Source of the DNA: Strigamia acuminata
Taxonomy: Eukaryota; Arthropoda; Chilopoda; Geophilomorpha; Linotaeniidae
Direction of reading: 5' to 3'
Assembly: GCA_949358305.1 (NCBI GenBank)
Contig: OX442321.1
Coordinates: 7,155,605 to 7,219,604, forward strand
Length of the DNA stretch: 64,000 bases
Below, piece by piece: positions 54,413 to 64,000 of the stretch. Made by a program: the position numbers and the translations under genes. The notes below the pieces were generated by a model. That model did no database searches. It was not told the DNA's origin and saw nothing but the letters and a program-made list of their open reading frames with translations. Position 1 is the stretch's first letter; the number at the start of each line of letters is the position of its first letter.

Positions 54413-55576
54413 TATTCCCGAAATAATGCAAGATGTCAGTTTCTTGAGTATTTGACGTGAACAGCCGCCCTAACAAAGTTACTCAAGTATATGTAGCCTA
54501 AAAATACACAAGGTGATAAAATTTTAATAGGTTTTTCCGGTAATAACAATATAGTGTTCTTTTTATGTGTTTTAGCTTTCTATCGATATTGATTTTATTT
54601 CCAAAATGAAAAATAATGTGGCATGAACATGCCACCTCCAATATGACAAACGATAAGCCTTTTAGTATCAATTTTTAAACAGGGCGTGTAAAACTTGTTC
54701 GTGTCAATGTGTTTGACAGCACGTTGGTTTATGTGGGTTTCTCAACCCATCTTAGGTGGACTGCGCCATAGATTGAATGTAAAATGTACAAAAAATAAAT
54801 AAAACGTCAACCTTCATAAATTTAATTCAACTTTTCACTAAACCAGCTGACTTACCCGATATATATTTGGTTTTTGTGCATTACAATCAACTGATCCAGG
54901 AACTTTGTGAAAATATACAAAAGTGGCTTTAATTTACTCGTAGGTTTAATTGAGTTATTGCAAACAGCTGACCTATTTTTTTTCTTTCAATATTAACTAA
55001 TACTGCAAGTGAATGACCTTGAAAATGGCCTTCAAGGTCAAATTTGATGACATCATTGGATTGCTCTCACCCAACTTCCTACACGATCGCTTCATCAAAG
55101 TTAGCCTAGATGCAATTGCTCAGGAAATATTTGGAGAGGACCAGACTTTTTGAACACCCTAAATATTTACGATTTTTTACTGAATTTGTGCTACACAAAA
55201 TAAAACATGCTTAAAGGTGAAAAGACAAGTTTATTGTAACAACTTTGGGGTCTACATATAGGAAAACAGGGAAAGAAGGGGCTATTTCGGACAATTCATG
55301 ACACTTTTGGACATTTCCGGTTCCGAATCATCTAATCTCACTACAAAACCTCCCCCTAAATTATGACTTCTTTCTCGTCGCTATCCCAACCCATTCGAAC
55401 TCAAAACGCCAGTTTTCACAGCCATCATTGATGCTTGGAATGAAACTTTCCAATAAAGAAATGTGTTGATTGGCTTTGCCGGGATGCACGTAAGAGATTA
55501 AACGCTTGAAAATCAGTCTCAGCTGTAATCAGTAATCAGTAATCTAATGCAAACGAATGAACTGATGTGCAGCAAT
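54413..55576. other. Intergenic region between IR-I and IR-J
   Basis: 54990-55170 is a reverse-orientation fragment of the repeat at 5435 and 20960 (CCTTCAAGGTCAAATTTGAT, then CAGACTTTTTG). 55490-55545 contains AATCAGT repeats. No gene seen. Confidence 0.45.
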
Positions 55577-58022
55577 TCACATAAATTTATCAATAATTAG
55601 TTCAAGTGCACCAAGAATTAAGGACACAAAGATTGCACCCATTAAAAATACACAAGGTCCAATTATTTGACCAAACGAAGCAGGATTGAATTGATTTTCT
55701 AAACATCCGGGTAATGGAGGATAGAAATACTTAAAATTCTTCGACAAAATTCCACACTGCTTCAATAATAAACTTCTGTTGAAAAAAAAATCAATTAAAC
55801 TGGTTCTACCCTTTATCAACTTTTGGTTGCAATAGTCGTAAAAGGTAAAAATTGTTTACTTATAATTGAAATAATCCATGTAAGCAAAATGTTTTGAATA
55901 CCCTAATGCTACAGATTCTCTGCTGACAGAATGAGTTGCGACAGCAAAACTGCAGTTTCTTTCAATCATATGTTGAATACTTTGAAATGTTATTACAAAT
56001 CCAAATTTTCCACTATACGCCGTCTCAATCGCTTCAATTAGACTATCAGCTTTAAAAACACTCTTATTTCTGTGTGGTGCTTTCTATTATATTAAATAAA
56101 TTACTTTATAAAAAAAATTCACAATGCTCTTCATAATACCTGAATTAGTTCTTCCATACTACTCCCTTTGGAAATTATTGGCAAAAAATCAGTGTTCTCA
56201 AGCATGTCCTCGAGAGAGGAAAATGGAACTTTGATGTCTGTTGTTGCCAGTAAAGAAGTTAATATAGAATTGTAACTAATCACCATCAACATTGAAAAAG
56301 TCATATAGATTCCAATGACAAGCTTTAAGGACTTCAATGTAAAACCATTCAATTTGCCTAAATTAAATGAAATGAAAACATTTTCAATTTACTTTCATCA
56401 ACTGCCCTCAAAAAACATTTTAACCTTGTAAGACAATTGGCCAACAAAGCAGCAACTCGTTTATTATATTTAAGAAACAATTCTCGTATTGCTTTCTTCT
56501 TAGAACATAATTTGCTACAACAATGACTAAAATAACTAAAACGTTTATTAAGAATATGCACTGCCACATTTCAACACTAAACGGTTGCAAATAGAAACTA
56601 AAATTCCTTTCGTGCTGATCTAATTTTCTGTATAAAATCTCGTAAACCTCTGAATAAAATTCAGGAGAGAACTTAACGTAATCTACTCTTTGACTGGACA
56701 TGCTAACACCAGAAGAAATGTCTGCTGTCTAAACAAAACAAAATAGAATTTAAAATCCTTAACAACACTAGCTAAATTTAAAGTGTAATACACACTCCGC
56801 GTGTAAGATCGCCTATCATCCCTGTCCAGCTTCCATTTATAAAGGCGCCATAATGGTCTTTTTCACGCCGAAGGATTTTAAAACTAGAAAGTTTTAAGAA
56901 ATCCATAACGTTATTCAATTGACAATAATAGATAAAATATCTTACCATACTGCTCGATTTAGCGTCGGGTTCAATTAAACGCTGGGACTGGTTTAAACGC
57001 CGGGCACTCTGCGACAATTTCGGGAATTAGCGCAGGCCCCGAATAAGCGCAGGGTCCCCAAAAATCACCAATTTTTCGAAAAAAGCGGTGATTTTTACAG
57101 AAAAATCACCATTTTATACAAAAAATTGAATATTTTTGTAAGTTATGACGCAAAATATAAATTATATAAAGCGGCAATAAATGTTGTTTTTCAGTCCCCG
57201 CAAGTCGAAAAATGATTAAATGCCTCAGTGCTAAATCGAAGCAGTACGTTATTTCTTTTTGTGTCTTACCTTACGTTAAATTCATTTTTAAAAATGTCAA
57301 CAATTTGTCCAAAAAAACCTCCAACTACGAGACTATCATTTACGTATGTTAATATAATGTCTGGTGGAAACTAGAGAAAACATTTACTAAGTAGCTTGTC
57401 TACACAAAATGTGTCTTACATTAATAACTGTTAACTTTATTTCCCTTTCCAAAAGCTGATTTTCTTTATACTTTTGAACATCCCTAATCTTTAATTACGC
57501 TATTTTAGAAATTAAGAAGTAACTACAGAAATTTGCAGACAACTCACAAATCGATTATCACAACTTAGTTGTAAAAAAGACTTTCTCGCATCAATTCTCT
57601 TCCATTTGTATCCTAAATACTGAAATTCATTCTGCAATTTAAAACATTCATTCACCTCTGAAAAATTTCCCCACAAACGTCAACAAATAAAAATCAATTT
57701 TAATGCAAAACAAAATCCTTAAAGTATGATAGTTTTATCAAACACTTACGACAACAACACTTTCCAGAAAAACACCTAGAAATAAATTCAAACATTCTTT
57801 AAAAGTGTAATAAAAAACTTTGCATGAAAATTACCCCGATTCGGTATTAAAGTAACCGGAGAAAATCCAACGCTGCTGGGCTGTAAACATCTAATCTCAA
57901 AACCGAGACAAAACACTAAAAATAAATTTCTAGGTTTTTTCAATTTCTTCCGTATGCTAGCTACAGCTTCTTAGCTTACGTGCACGAAGAAGAGATAAGG
58001 TTGTAAGTACACGGAGAAACAT
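55577..58022 (-). CDS. Divergent ionotropic receptor IR-J (beta subfamily), intact
   Basis: Eleven exons: 57980-58022, 57835-57915, 57750-57775, 57548-57631, 57420-57488, 57270-57370, 56796-56883, 56425-56728, 56140-56357, 55860-56083 and 55577-55775; about 478 residues. Leader MFLRVLTTLSLLRA. The Cys segment (CLGFEIRCLQPSSVGF) is split by a 59-base intron (57776-57834). S1 GGFFGQIVDIF and NGSWTGMIGDL; S1 Arg kept (QRVDYVKFS); pore loop LLLCWPIVLQG; M3 SYNSILTSLLAT; S2 NCSFAVATHSV; M4. The KPPY motif that opens the S2 exon in the other genes is KAPH here. Confidence 0.87.
56950..57244. mobile_element. TA-flanked MITE in IR-J (CTGCTTCGATTTAGC ends)
   Basis: 295 bp in the intron between the GGFFGQ exon and the NGSWTG exon. 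Ends CTGCTCGATTTAGCG and, inverted, CTGCTTCGATTTAGCAC; TA on both sides. Interior AAAAATCACC blocks repeat near 57060-57115. Confidence 0.75.
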
Positions 58023-59322
58023 ATCACTAATTGTGTAAATATTTGCACAAACGATGCGCATTGAACTTATTCTAGTATAATCACCTCAAAAACAAATAAA
58101 GTGATAAACTTTTAATGACTTTTTCCTGTAATAAAAGTTAAGCGTTCGTTTTTATGTGTTTGGCTGTTCTACGGATATCGATTTCATTATCTGCATAAAA
58201 ACTTGGAAAATAGTGCCATAAACATGCTGTAGCTCCATCCAAAGTAATAATTAAGTTGCTATTAATAAACGATCTGGGCATTTACTCTATTTTGTTGTAA
58301 TAATCAACAGCTGAAGAATACCAACGGTAATTTTCGAACTCATCCAAGTCAAATTTGTTGCGGCTCAAAAGTTTACACAGCTTACTAGGAAGAATAAATA
58401 ACGCATAAAAATGGCTCTTTGCCCACTCACTCAATTCACTTACATAGAACTGCATACAAATGCAACATCTTCGAAATCAAACAGGAGAGTTAAACTACAA
58501 CTTCGTCAACTTGCTGAAAGATTCTGATAACAAAGGTCACAAGACTACTTCTGCGTACAGTAAAACCTACTTTTAAAGCAAATGAATATTTGAACAGTGC
58601 GTGAGAGCAAGCAAATTGGAACAAATTAAAAATGTATGAAACTGTGCTATCGATTAATAAATTATTTATTTTTTTAATATCATAAAGTAGGTGCGAAACA
58701 CTGGCATAAATATAGTAATTGGCCGCTATTTTGCCTCCACGTGTATTGTCCACTGTTCCGAAGGTCTGACACACAGTAAATATAGTAATGTTTGTAAGCG
58801 ATGAAAATGTTGTACACAGCTTGATCAATAAATCATTAACTAAACAAAAAAAGATTTTGAACCAAGCATTTTTTGAAAATGTCTGACGAAAACAATTTAA
58901 TGCTGACAGCTTTTTATTTATAATTTTTCCGCTATTTTACAACCTCAACATCAATTTAATATTAAGATTACATTGTGGTATTAGTAGCTTTCAGATCTAA
59001 ACCTAACAAATTTCTCAATAAACAGTGCAGCCGGAAACGGGGTGTTGCGTTTAAGACACCAGTCAATTTCCAGAATAAGTATATGCTTTTTTAAAAAACC
59101 AAGCAGACTAGCCTACAGCAAAGTAGGGATGACGAATCCAATGGTGTAATCAAATTTTATGCCAGACATGCAACAATGCACTTTTCATTGGCTAACTCGT
59201 TAACTGGTCGAGATAGAGCAAAATTTCCAATTACAAAGTTGTAGAGCACCATCAAATTAGTACTATCCCCTGTATATTTTCAGGACCTGTGTCCACGCCA
59301 CAGCTTACACCGTATCTTCTCA
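58023..59322. other. Intergenic region between IR-J and IR-K
   Basis: Contains one tentative chemoreceptor-like relic (58430-58828). 59140-59280 has weak similarity to the 5435 repeat (AAATTTCCAATTACAAAGTT then GTAGAGCA). Otherwise nothing recognised. Confidence 0.4.
58430..58828 (-). pseudogene. Possible gustatory-receptor-like fragment (tentative)
   Basis: A 112-codon minus-strand frame (58828-58490) has alternating hydrophobic segments. After a one-base frame change near 58500 it continues as SLTLLFDFEDVAFVCSSM, which is followed by a TAAGTG donor-like site. The pattern (an FSLQLL..V.FTA-like motif near a donor) faintly recalls the C-terminal exon of insect gustatory receptors. Similarity is weak and by eye. 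It may be non-coding. Confidence 0.22.
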
Positions 59323-62300
59323 TTATTTGTAATAGCATTTCGCAAGAAGCTTTTCCACCAGTCCCACAACAACAGCTATCATAACTCCAACCAAAAGCAA
59401 TGCAACTGGTACAACTACTTGACCAAATGTCACCGGATAAAATACATTGCTAGTGTCACAATCCTCCCACGTAGGAAGAAACTTCTTCTCCAAAAGAGAT
59501 AATAGTCCCCTTTCTCTAAAAAGTAAGATTCTATTAAAAAACAAACAAAAATTATGAATAACTGTACACAAATGTGCAAAAATTTGCTTACAAGGTGTCA
59601 AAATAATCCCGATAAGCAAATTGTTTCGAATAAGCAATTGATATTGATTCGTCAGAGACAAAATGATCAGTGAACATAAAGCTGCAATTATTCTCAACAA
59701 CTGAATTTGTTAAAATTGCTGATGTCAGAAATCCTTTTCTTCCTTTGTAGATTAATTCAATTGCAAGCTTTACATTTGCAACTGACAACAGCCTGTCCTT
59801 AAATTCTGCCTAATAAATAACAAAAAAAAATTCAAAGGGGCACAATAGTAACTATGCCTCAACGTAAAACTGCATGGAGAGTGGGTTGTTTGTTGTATAT
59901 TCAACGTTATTTTGGTTTCGACCGGTCAACGAATTGGTTAGCAGGCTACACCTCGCCTTCGCCCGTCATCTCAAGCTAGGTTCACACTTGTGTTCACACT
60001 AGACGCAACGCAAGCTGCTTGCGTCCAAAATTCTTGATGTTGACGCCAATTCCTGCATCAACTCCAAGTTGAAGTAAGCGACGCAACACAAGGAAAGATC
60101 TTGCGGCCAACTAATCACGATCGACTCCAACTCTCGTCGATTCACGTCTGGTTGGCGAGACTTTGCCACATGCAAAGAGGCCGCCATTTTCGGATTCTGG
60201 AACTAGTTCTAGAACTAGATCCAATTCCTGGTTTCATTGAAACCATCTGATTGGCCAGATGCAACATCAATTGATTCAGCTCTGTTCACATGTGCCCTAA
60301 AGTGTGAACAGACTGTGTTGCGTTTGACTAATTTTTGTTGTGTTGCTTAGCCCCTAGTGTGAACACAAGTATGAACCTAGCTTCACACTCGGCAAGATGG
60401 TTGTTCCAGCGCTATTTCTTGATGGTTTTACCATTGAGGCAGTCACATTAAGAAGTGGCGCTGGTTTCCATTTCCATTTTATCGATAGTTGTCCTAGATG
60501 TAGTTCTACGTCAAAATTGATTGTTCAGTCACTAGCAAGAAAGGAAAGCTCGTAAGTAAGGAAGCAGGAGACTGTTAATAGTGAAACAGTATCTCAATCA
60601 GACAAGAATGAGAATGAGAAAAAAATTCAGATAAAAATTTCAGGCACCATGGCGACCGGTAGTTGGCCACCCCTAACCAGACCCAATGCTGCTTAACTTC
60701 TGTGTTCTAATGGAAACAAATAATCAGCACAATGTGCATTCCTATCCCCTACTTTCTTCTTTCCACTTGATGACCAGCCTGCGATAACCTTACGTTCTGA
60801 ACTTCCTTGCTATACTCTAAACAGATACAACATTGACCTATTTCCAATTGGTTGAGCCGGATTACGCCTAACTGTGGACTGTGCTCTACTACACGGAAAA
60901 GTAGTTTTGTTTCCTTTGACAATGAAACAAGTGTTGGTAATCGATCACAATGTGTGGAGTTCGATTACAATTCTGGTGTTATGGGCTACTTTTTGTGCCA
61001 CTACACCAGTGATACGGCTAGAGTTAGGTCAACGTTGTATCGGTTTAGACTATAGTGTGAATAGCCTTTACCGGTATAAACTCGATGACACTAGAACCGG
61101 TCATAACAACTGGGACATAATCTGTTTTAGTAACCATGTCTATGAATGTATCAAAGGGAATTTTGGATTTAACCGTTGTAAAAAAAGCAGTTAATAGAGA
61201 TGAATAACTCATCTCCACTATGCTGGAATATAAGACATAAACAAAGATACAAATTTTCAAAGAAGTCAGTGAAGAATATGGTAAGGGGCCTAAACGAAAC
61301 AAAAAATCACTATTTGTTTATCAAACAATAAAGTAACAGTATTTTCCAATTACCTATCACAACAACCGGCCAGCACAACAATATTTCCAGCAGAAACCGA
61401 GGAATAAACCTAGCACAATCAAGCCCTCCAAAACCATAAGTTGAAAAAATCTTGATGAAAACTGCCCACAAGCTTAATGCAGCTATGCCTATCCACACTC
61501 CCACCGAGTACGGTTGAAAGAAAAAACTGAAATCCAATTCATGTTCATTTGTCTTCCGGTATAAGATTTTGTGCTGCACAGAATGCAATTTTGGAGAATA
61601 GTCTACAACATCTCGCCGATCTCTTGTTATAGAAAGACACGGAGCAATGTCAGCTTTCTGAAATAAACAGAAACAGACAGGACAAAACTAACGTAATCTC
61701 CCAGACCTCACAACCGTTAAGTGGATTACTTACACCATCAACTACATCGCCCACCATTCCAGTCCACGTACTATTTATCAATGAGCCAAATTGGCGCTCG
61801 TCTTTAGATTCAACTATGTCAAAGCTAAGAGATTAAAAAATCAGAAATAGGACTGAATTATGGAAGAAGACTACGTGCATTCATAAATTAATGTAGTGTA
61901 GACTAAACAGCATTTTAAATAACGTATTTAAACCAGTGGTTCCCAAACTGCGCACCGCAGCAAGCCTACAGGGGCGCCGTGAACCAAAAATGTTTGGGAA
62001 CTACTACCGGTAGTTGCATTCAATAATAAAAATAAGAATTTTAGTGTAAGTGTATTTTAAGTTCGAACATGGGTTTAAACAGGAAATGATGTCATTTTTG
62101 TTTTAAAATTGAAGTAAAACACAAAATATTTTAGTTTTTGAATGCAGCTACTGTTTTTAAACTGCTTGTCTCAATCTAACTTCAGTCGCAGAGAGCATGC
62201 GCCCTGGCATGTACACAACATTTAAACAACAAAACATTTTTAACTGCAAGTTAAACATCACTTTATGAATGCGTCTACTTTGATTGCACCTGATATTAAA

Positions 62301-62740
62301 ATTTGAAGTCATAATGTCAAATACACGGCTGCAATAACCACGCATTATCTTTTTATTATTAATTTCTTTAACTCCAAGTTCGGGTAAAACCTAAAGATGG
62401 AAGAAATATACACTATAATTTTTAATTATCTCTGCCTAATTAACGATTTGAAAATTCGTCTAGAAATCTGGACAGTTATGCGCAATCCACCGAATTTGTG
62501 AAACTTAAAATTCGCGCCGTGCCAGTCCAAATTTCTTAATAACATAAAAATATCTCCACATACGTTAATAACAGTCACTTTGATAGGCTTATCAATAATC
62601 GGAATATTCTAAACCAACGTAATATTAAATAAAATGAATAATTTCAGTATTAATTGAAAAAAAAAATGAAAACAACCACTTACCTTGATTCCACAGCACT
62701 TACAGGCGAAAATGAGGAAGAAAAGTGTGGTTAAATACAT
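59323..62740 (-). CDS. Divergent short ionotropic receptor IR-K, intact
   Basis: Eight exons: 62684-62740, 62564-62608, 62290-62390, 61734-61824, 61354-61657, 61072-61289, 59592-59809 and 59323-59530. They are phase-consistent and give about 413 residues. Leader MYLTTLFFLIFACKCCGIK runs directly into the S1 start (KPIKVTVIN). The Cys-segment and YLGYKW exons of the other genes are missing. S1: NSTWTGMVGDV and RDRRDVVDYSP, with canonical Arg and a DYS close to classical receptors. Pore loop LLCWPVVVIG; M3 SYSSLLTAFFTT; S2 NCSFMFTDHFV with IAYSKQF; M4 with GVMIAVVVGLVEKLL. Exons 7 and 8 keep the array sizes of 304 and 218 nt. It is the most divergent member and may be the ancestral-like one. 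Confidence 0.83.
59973..60383. mobile_element. Complete GTTCACACTTG-family MITE in IR-K
   Basis: 411 bp. Ends AAGCTAGGTTCACACTTGTG and, inverted, AAGCTAGGTTCATACTTGTG; TCA may be duplicated at the borders. It gives the undisturbed version of the copy in IR-C (14968-15505). Confidence 0.8.
61934..62005. mobile_element. Tiny hAT-like MITE
   Basis: About 72 bp with ends CAGTGGTTCCCAAACT and GTTTGGGAACTACT, typical of hAT miniature elements, in an IR-K intron. Target duplication not resolved. Confidence 0.55.
62012..62149. mobile_element. TA-flanked miniature element related to 24345-24482
   Basis: About 138 bp with ends AGTTGCATTCAA and TTGAATGCAGCT. The outer motif AG(C/T)TGCATTCAA is shared with the hairpin in IR-E. 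Non-coding. Confidence 0.55.
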
Positions 62741-63912
62741 CTTAAATTTAAAACACGAATTTCGACTCATAAAAACTCCGAAATGTTAAGATTTCGCGCT
62801 CGAACATACACGGTGCGATGTCACCGAGTTTTTGAACTCACTCAGCATATCAACTTTCAGACAAAACCGTCAATACAACCATGAACTAAAATATTTAAAA
62901 CTACGTGTGGACTCAACTAGATAAATCACCACAATCACCTCTCTTAACCGCAGTTTTATCTACACGAATCCCGCGACCTATACTTTCTTAATATCGACAC
63001 AAATCCATTTCCACCTCGAATAGCCATTGCGCACGCACCTGCGCACTATTGTCACAGCAAGAGAGTTGTTTGTCAATTTAAAATATAAAAAATAAGAAAA
63101 GATATTCCTACCATGTGAAGTTCTTGAATGGTAAAACCCATAACGTATCGAGCATCGTTTCATGGAGCGAGGACAAAGTAATTTCTGTTTTGATCGTTGT
63201 AAACGAGGAGTTAACGACGAGACGTAAGTTGATGTCCGATCCGACATTTTCTGGAACAGGAATCACGTGGTATGCCGTTATCCCAACTTAACACTAGGAT
63301 ATTACTTATTATTCTAATCCCTCACTAGGTGTCGCTGCACTAAAACTTGGACGTTGGGTTGCAGCAATAGTTTTTACAGATTCGGGGGGGTAAGACATTG
63401 CTTTTATTGTTTTTTAGTGAATAAAATATATATTTACTTTAATCGATTTAAAAAGATTCGATTTTGTCCAAGTTTCGGCTGAATGTCGTAACCCACAGCG
63501 CACTTGAATAGCATCTGGTGTCTTGATGGCAAATTTATACTGCGCATTCCGTTCTGCGCAGATGATTTGCTAATTCCAGTCGTTATTTGGCAGTATTACT
63601 GTAAGCTTGATATTGAATTTGTAATCAAGATATGGGCTTAAACTGTGGATTTGTTTATCGTCGAATCATTGCTAATGACAAAACCAATATTTATCAACCT
63701 TTTAGTCCATTGACTGTACGCGAGTAAATATTTTATTTTATACCACACTGCAGGTTTTTACCAATTACCATAACTCACATAAAAAAATCACCATAATCAC
63801 TATCGATATTTTTCTGCTTTTTGTCAACACCGAACAAGAAAGGAATTCTTAATAAAATTCAATATTCAACTATAATTAATTCACAATTCGGTTCACAAAT
63901 TACAAAAACCTT
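62741..63912. other. Intergenic region between IR-K and IR-L
   Basis: Upstream region of IR-K. Holds one 89-codon minus frame (63247-62978) without recognisable features, and nothing else. Confidence 0.4.
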
Positions 63913-64000
63913 TCAATGACATTTCCTCACATAGAGAATTTCCCCCAATCCAAATACTACAGAGATCAAAACACCAAACAAAAACAAAACCACCGGCCCA
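63913..64000 (-). CDS. IR-L, final exon only (cut by the window edge)
   Basis: The minus strand reads GPVVLFLFGVLISVVFGLGE and ends ILYVRKCH with a TGA at 63913-63915. This aligns with the M4 segment and short cytoplasmic tail of the array (GPCVFLMGAIFVSLILGALE in IR-J). The rest of the gene lies beyond 64000. It shows that the array continues rightward on the same strand. Confidence 0.7.
   Translation of the reverse strand, partial: GPVVLFLFGVLISVVFGLGEILYVRKCH

Noticed and set aside
62978-63247. 89-codon minus ORF upstream of IR-K
   Set aside because: No recognisable domain and no paralogous support in the array.

Overview
The window looks like an AT-rich arthropod nuclear genome, most likely an insect. 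It carries many-exon ionotropic chemoreceptor (IR) genes with GT-AG introns, and Copia, BEL/Pao, Ty3/gypsy, hAT, pogo-like and piggyBac-like repeats. I saw no bacterial operons, tRNA, rRNA or CRISPR. I could not identify the species. All homology calls are by eye.

The backbone is a head-to-tail tandem array of divergent IR genes, all on the minus strand. I name them by position: A (2450-4457), C (pseudogene, 14050-15874), D (17509-19504), E (21872-25166), F (25982-28418), G (31856-46548, split by a retrotransposon), H (48142-50297), I (51129-54412), J (55577-58022), K (59323-62740), and L, whose last exon is at the right edge. I placed splice sites by hand. A, D, E, F, H, I, J and K each assemble into one open frame of 413-483 codons. 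Each has a signal-peptide-like first exon, a short N-terminal region (with conserved Cys in all except K), ligand-binding lobe S1, M1 plus pore loop, M3, lobe S2 and M4. There is no long amino-terminal domain. Exon sizes are nearly invariant (101, 88, 304 and 218 nt). Two subfamilies mix in the array: alpha (A, D, F, G) and beta (C, E, H, I, J). They differ in one extra 59-60 nt intron and in the canonical S1 arginine. K is more divergent and shorter. Decayed copies lie between the genes.

Transposons fill the rest. From left to right: a broken Copia with its 3' LTR; a hAT remnant with a transposase tail; a BEL/Pao scrap; a 6.5-kb LTR element with 1.5-kb near-identical LTRs and only a gag ORF; a solo LTR; many MITEs inside IR introns; a nested cluster of palindromic elements (28.7-31.4 kb); and a 12.3-kb minus-strand Ty3/gypsy element at 32251-44555. 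The gypsy element has gag, pol and an unrecognised 940-codon third ORF. It sits inside an exon of IR-G, and its LTRs differ at one noticed base in 818, so the disruption is recent.

Working together: the IRs would be membrane ligand-gated channels of chemosensory cells. The array grows and decays through tandem duplication, and transposon insertion reshapes introns and breaks members.
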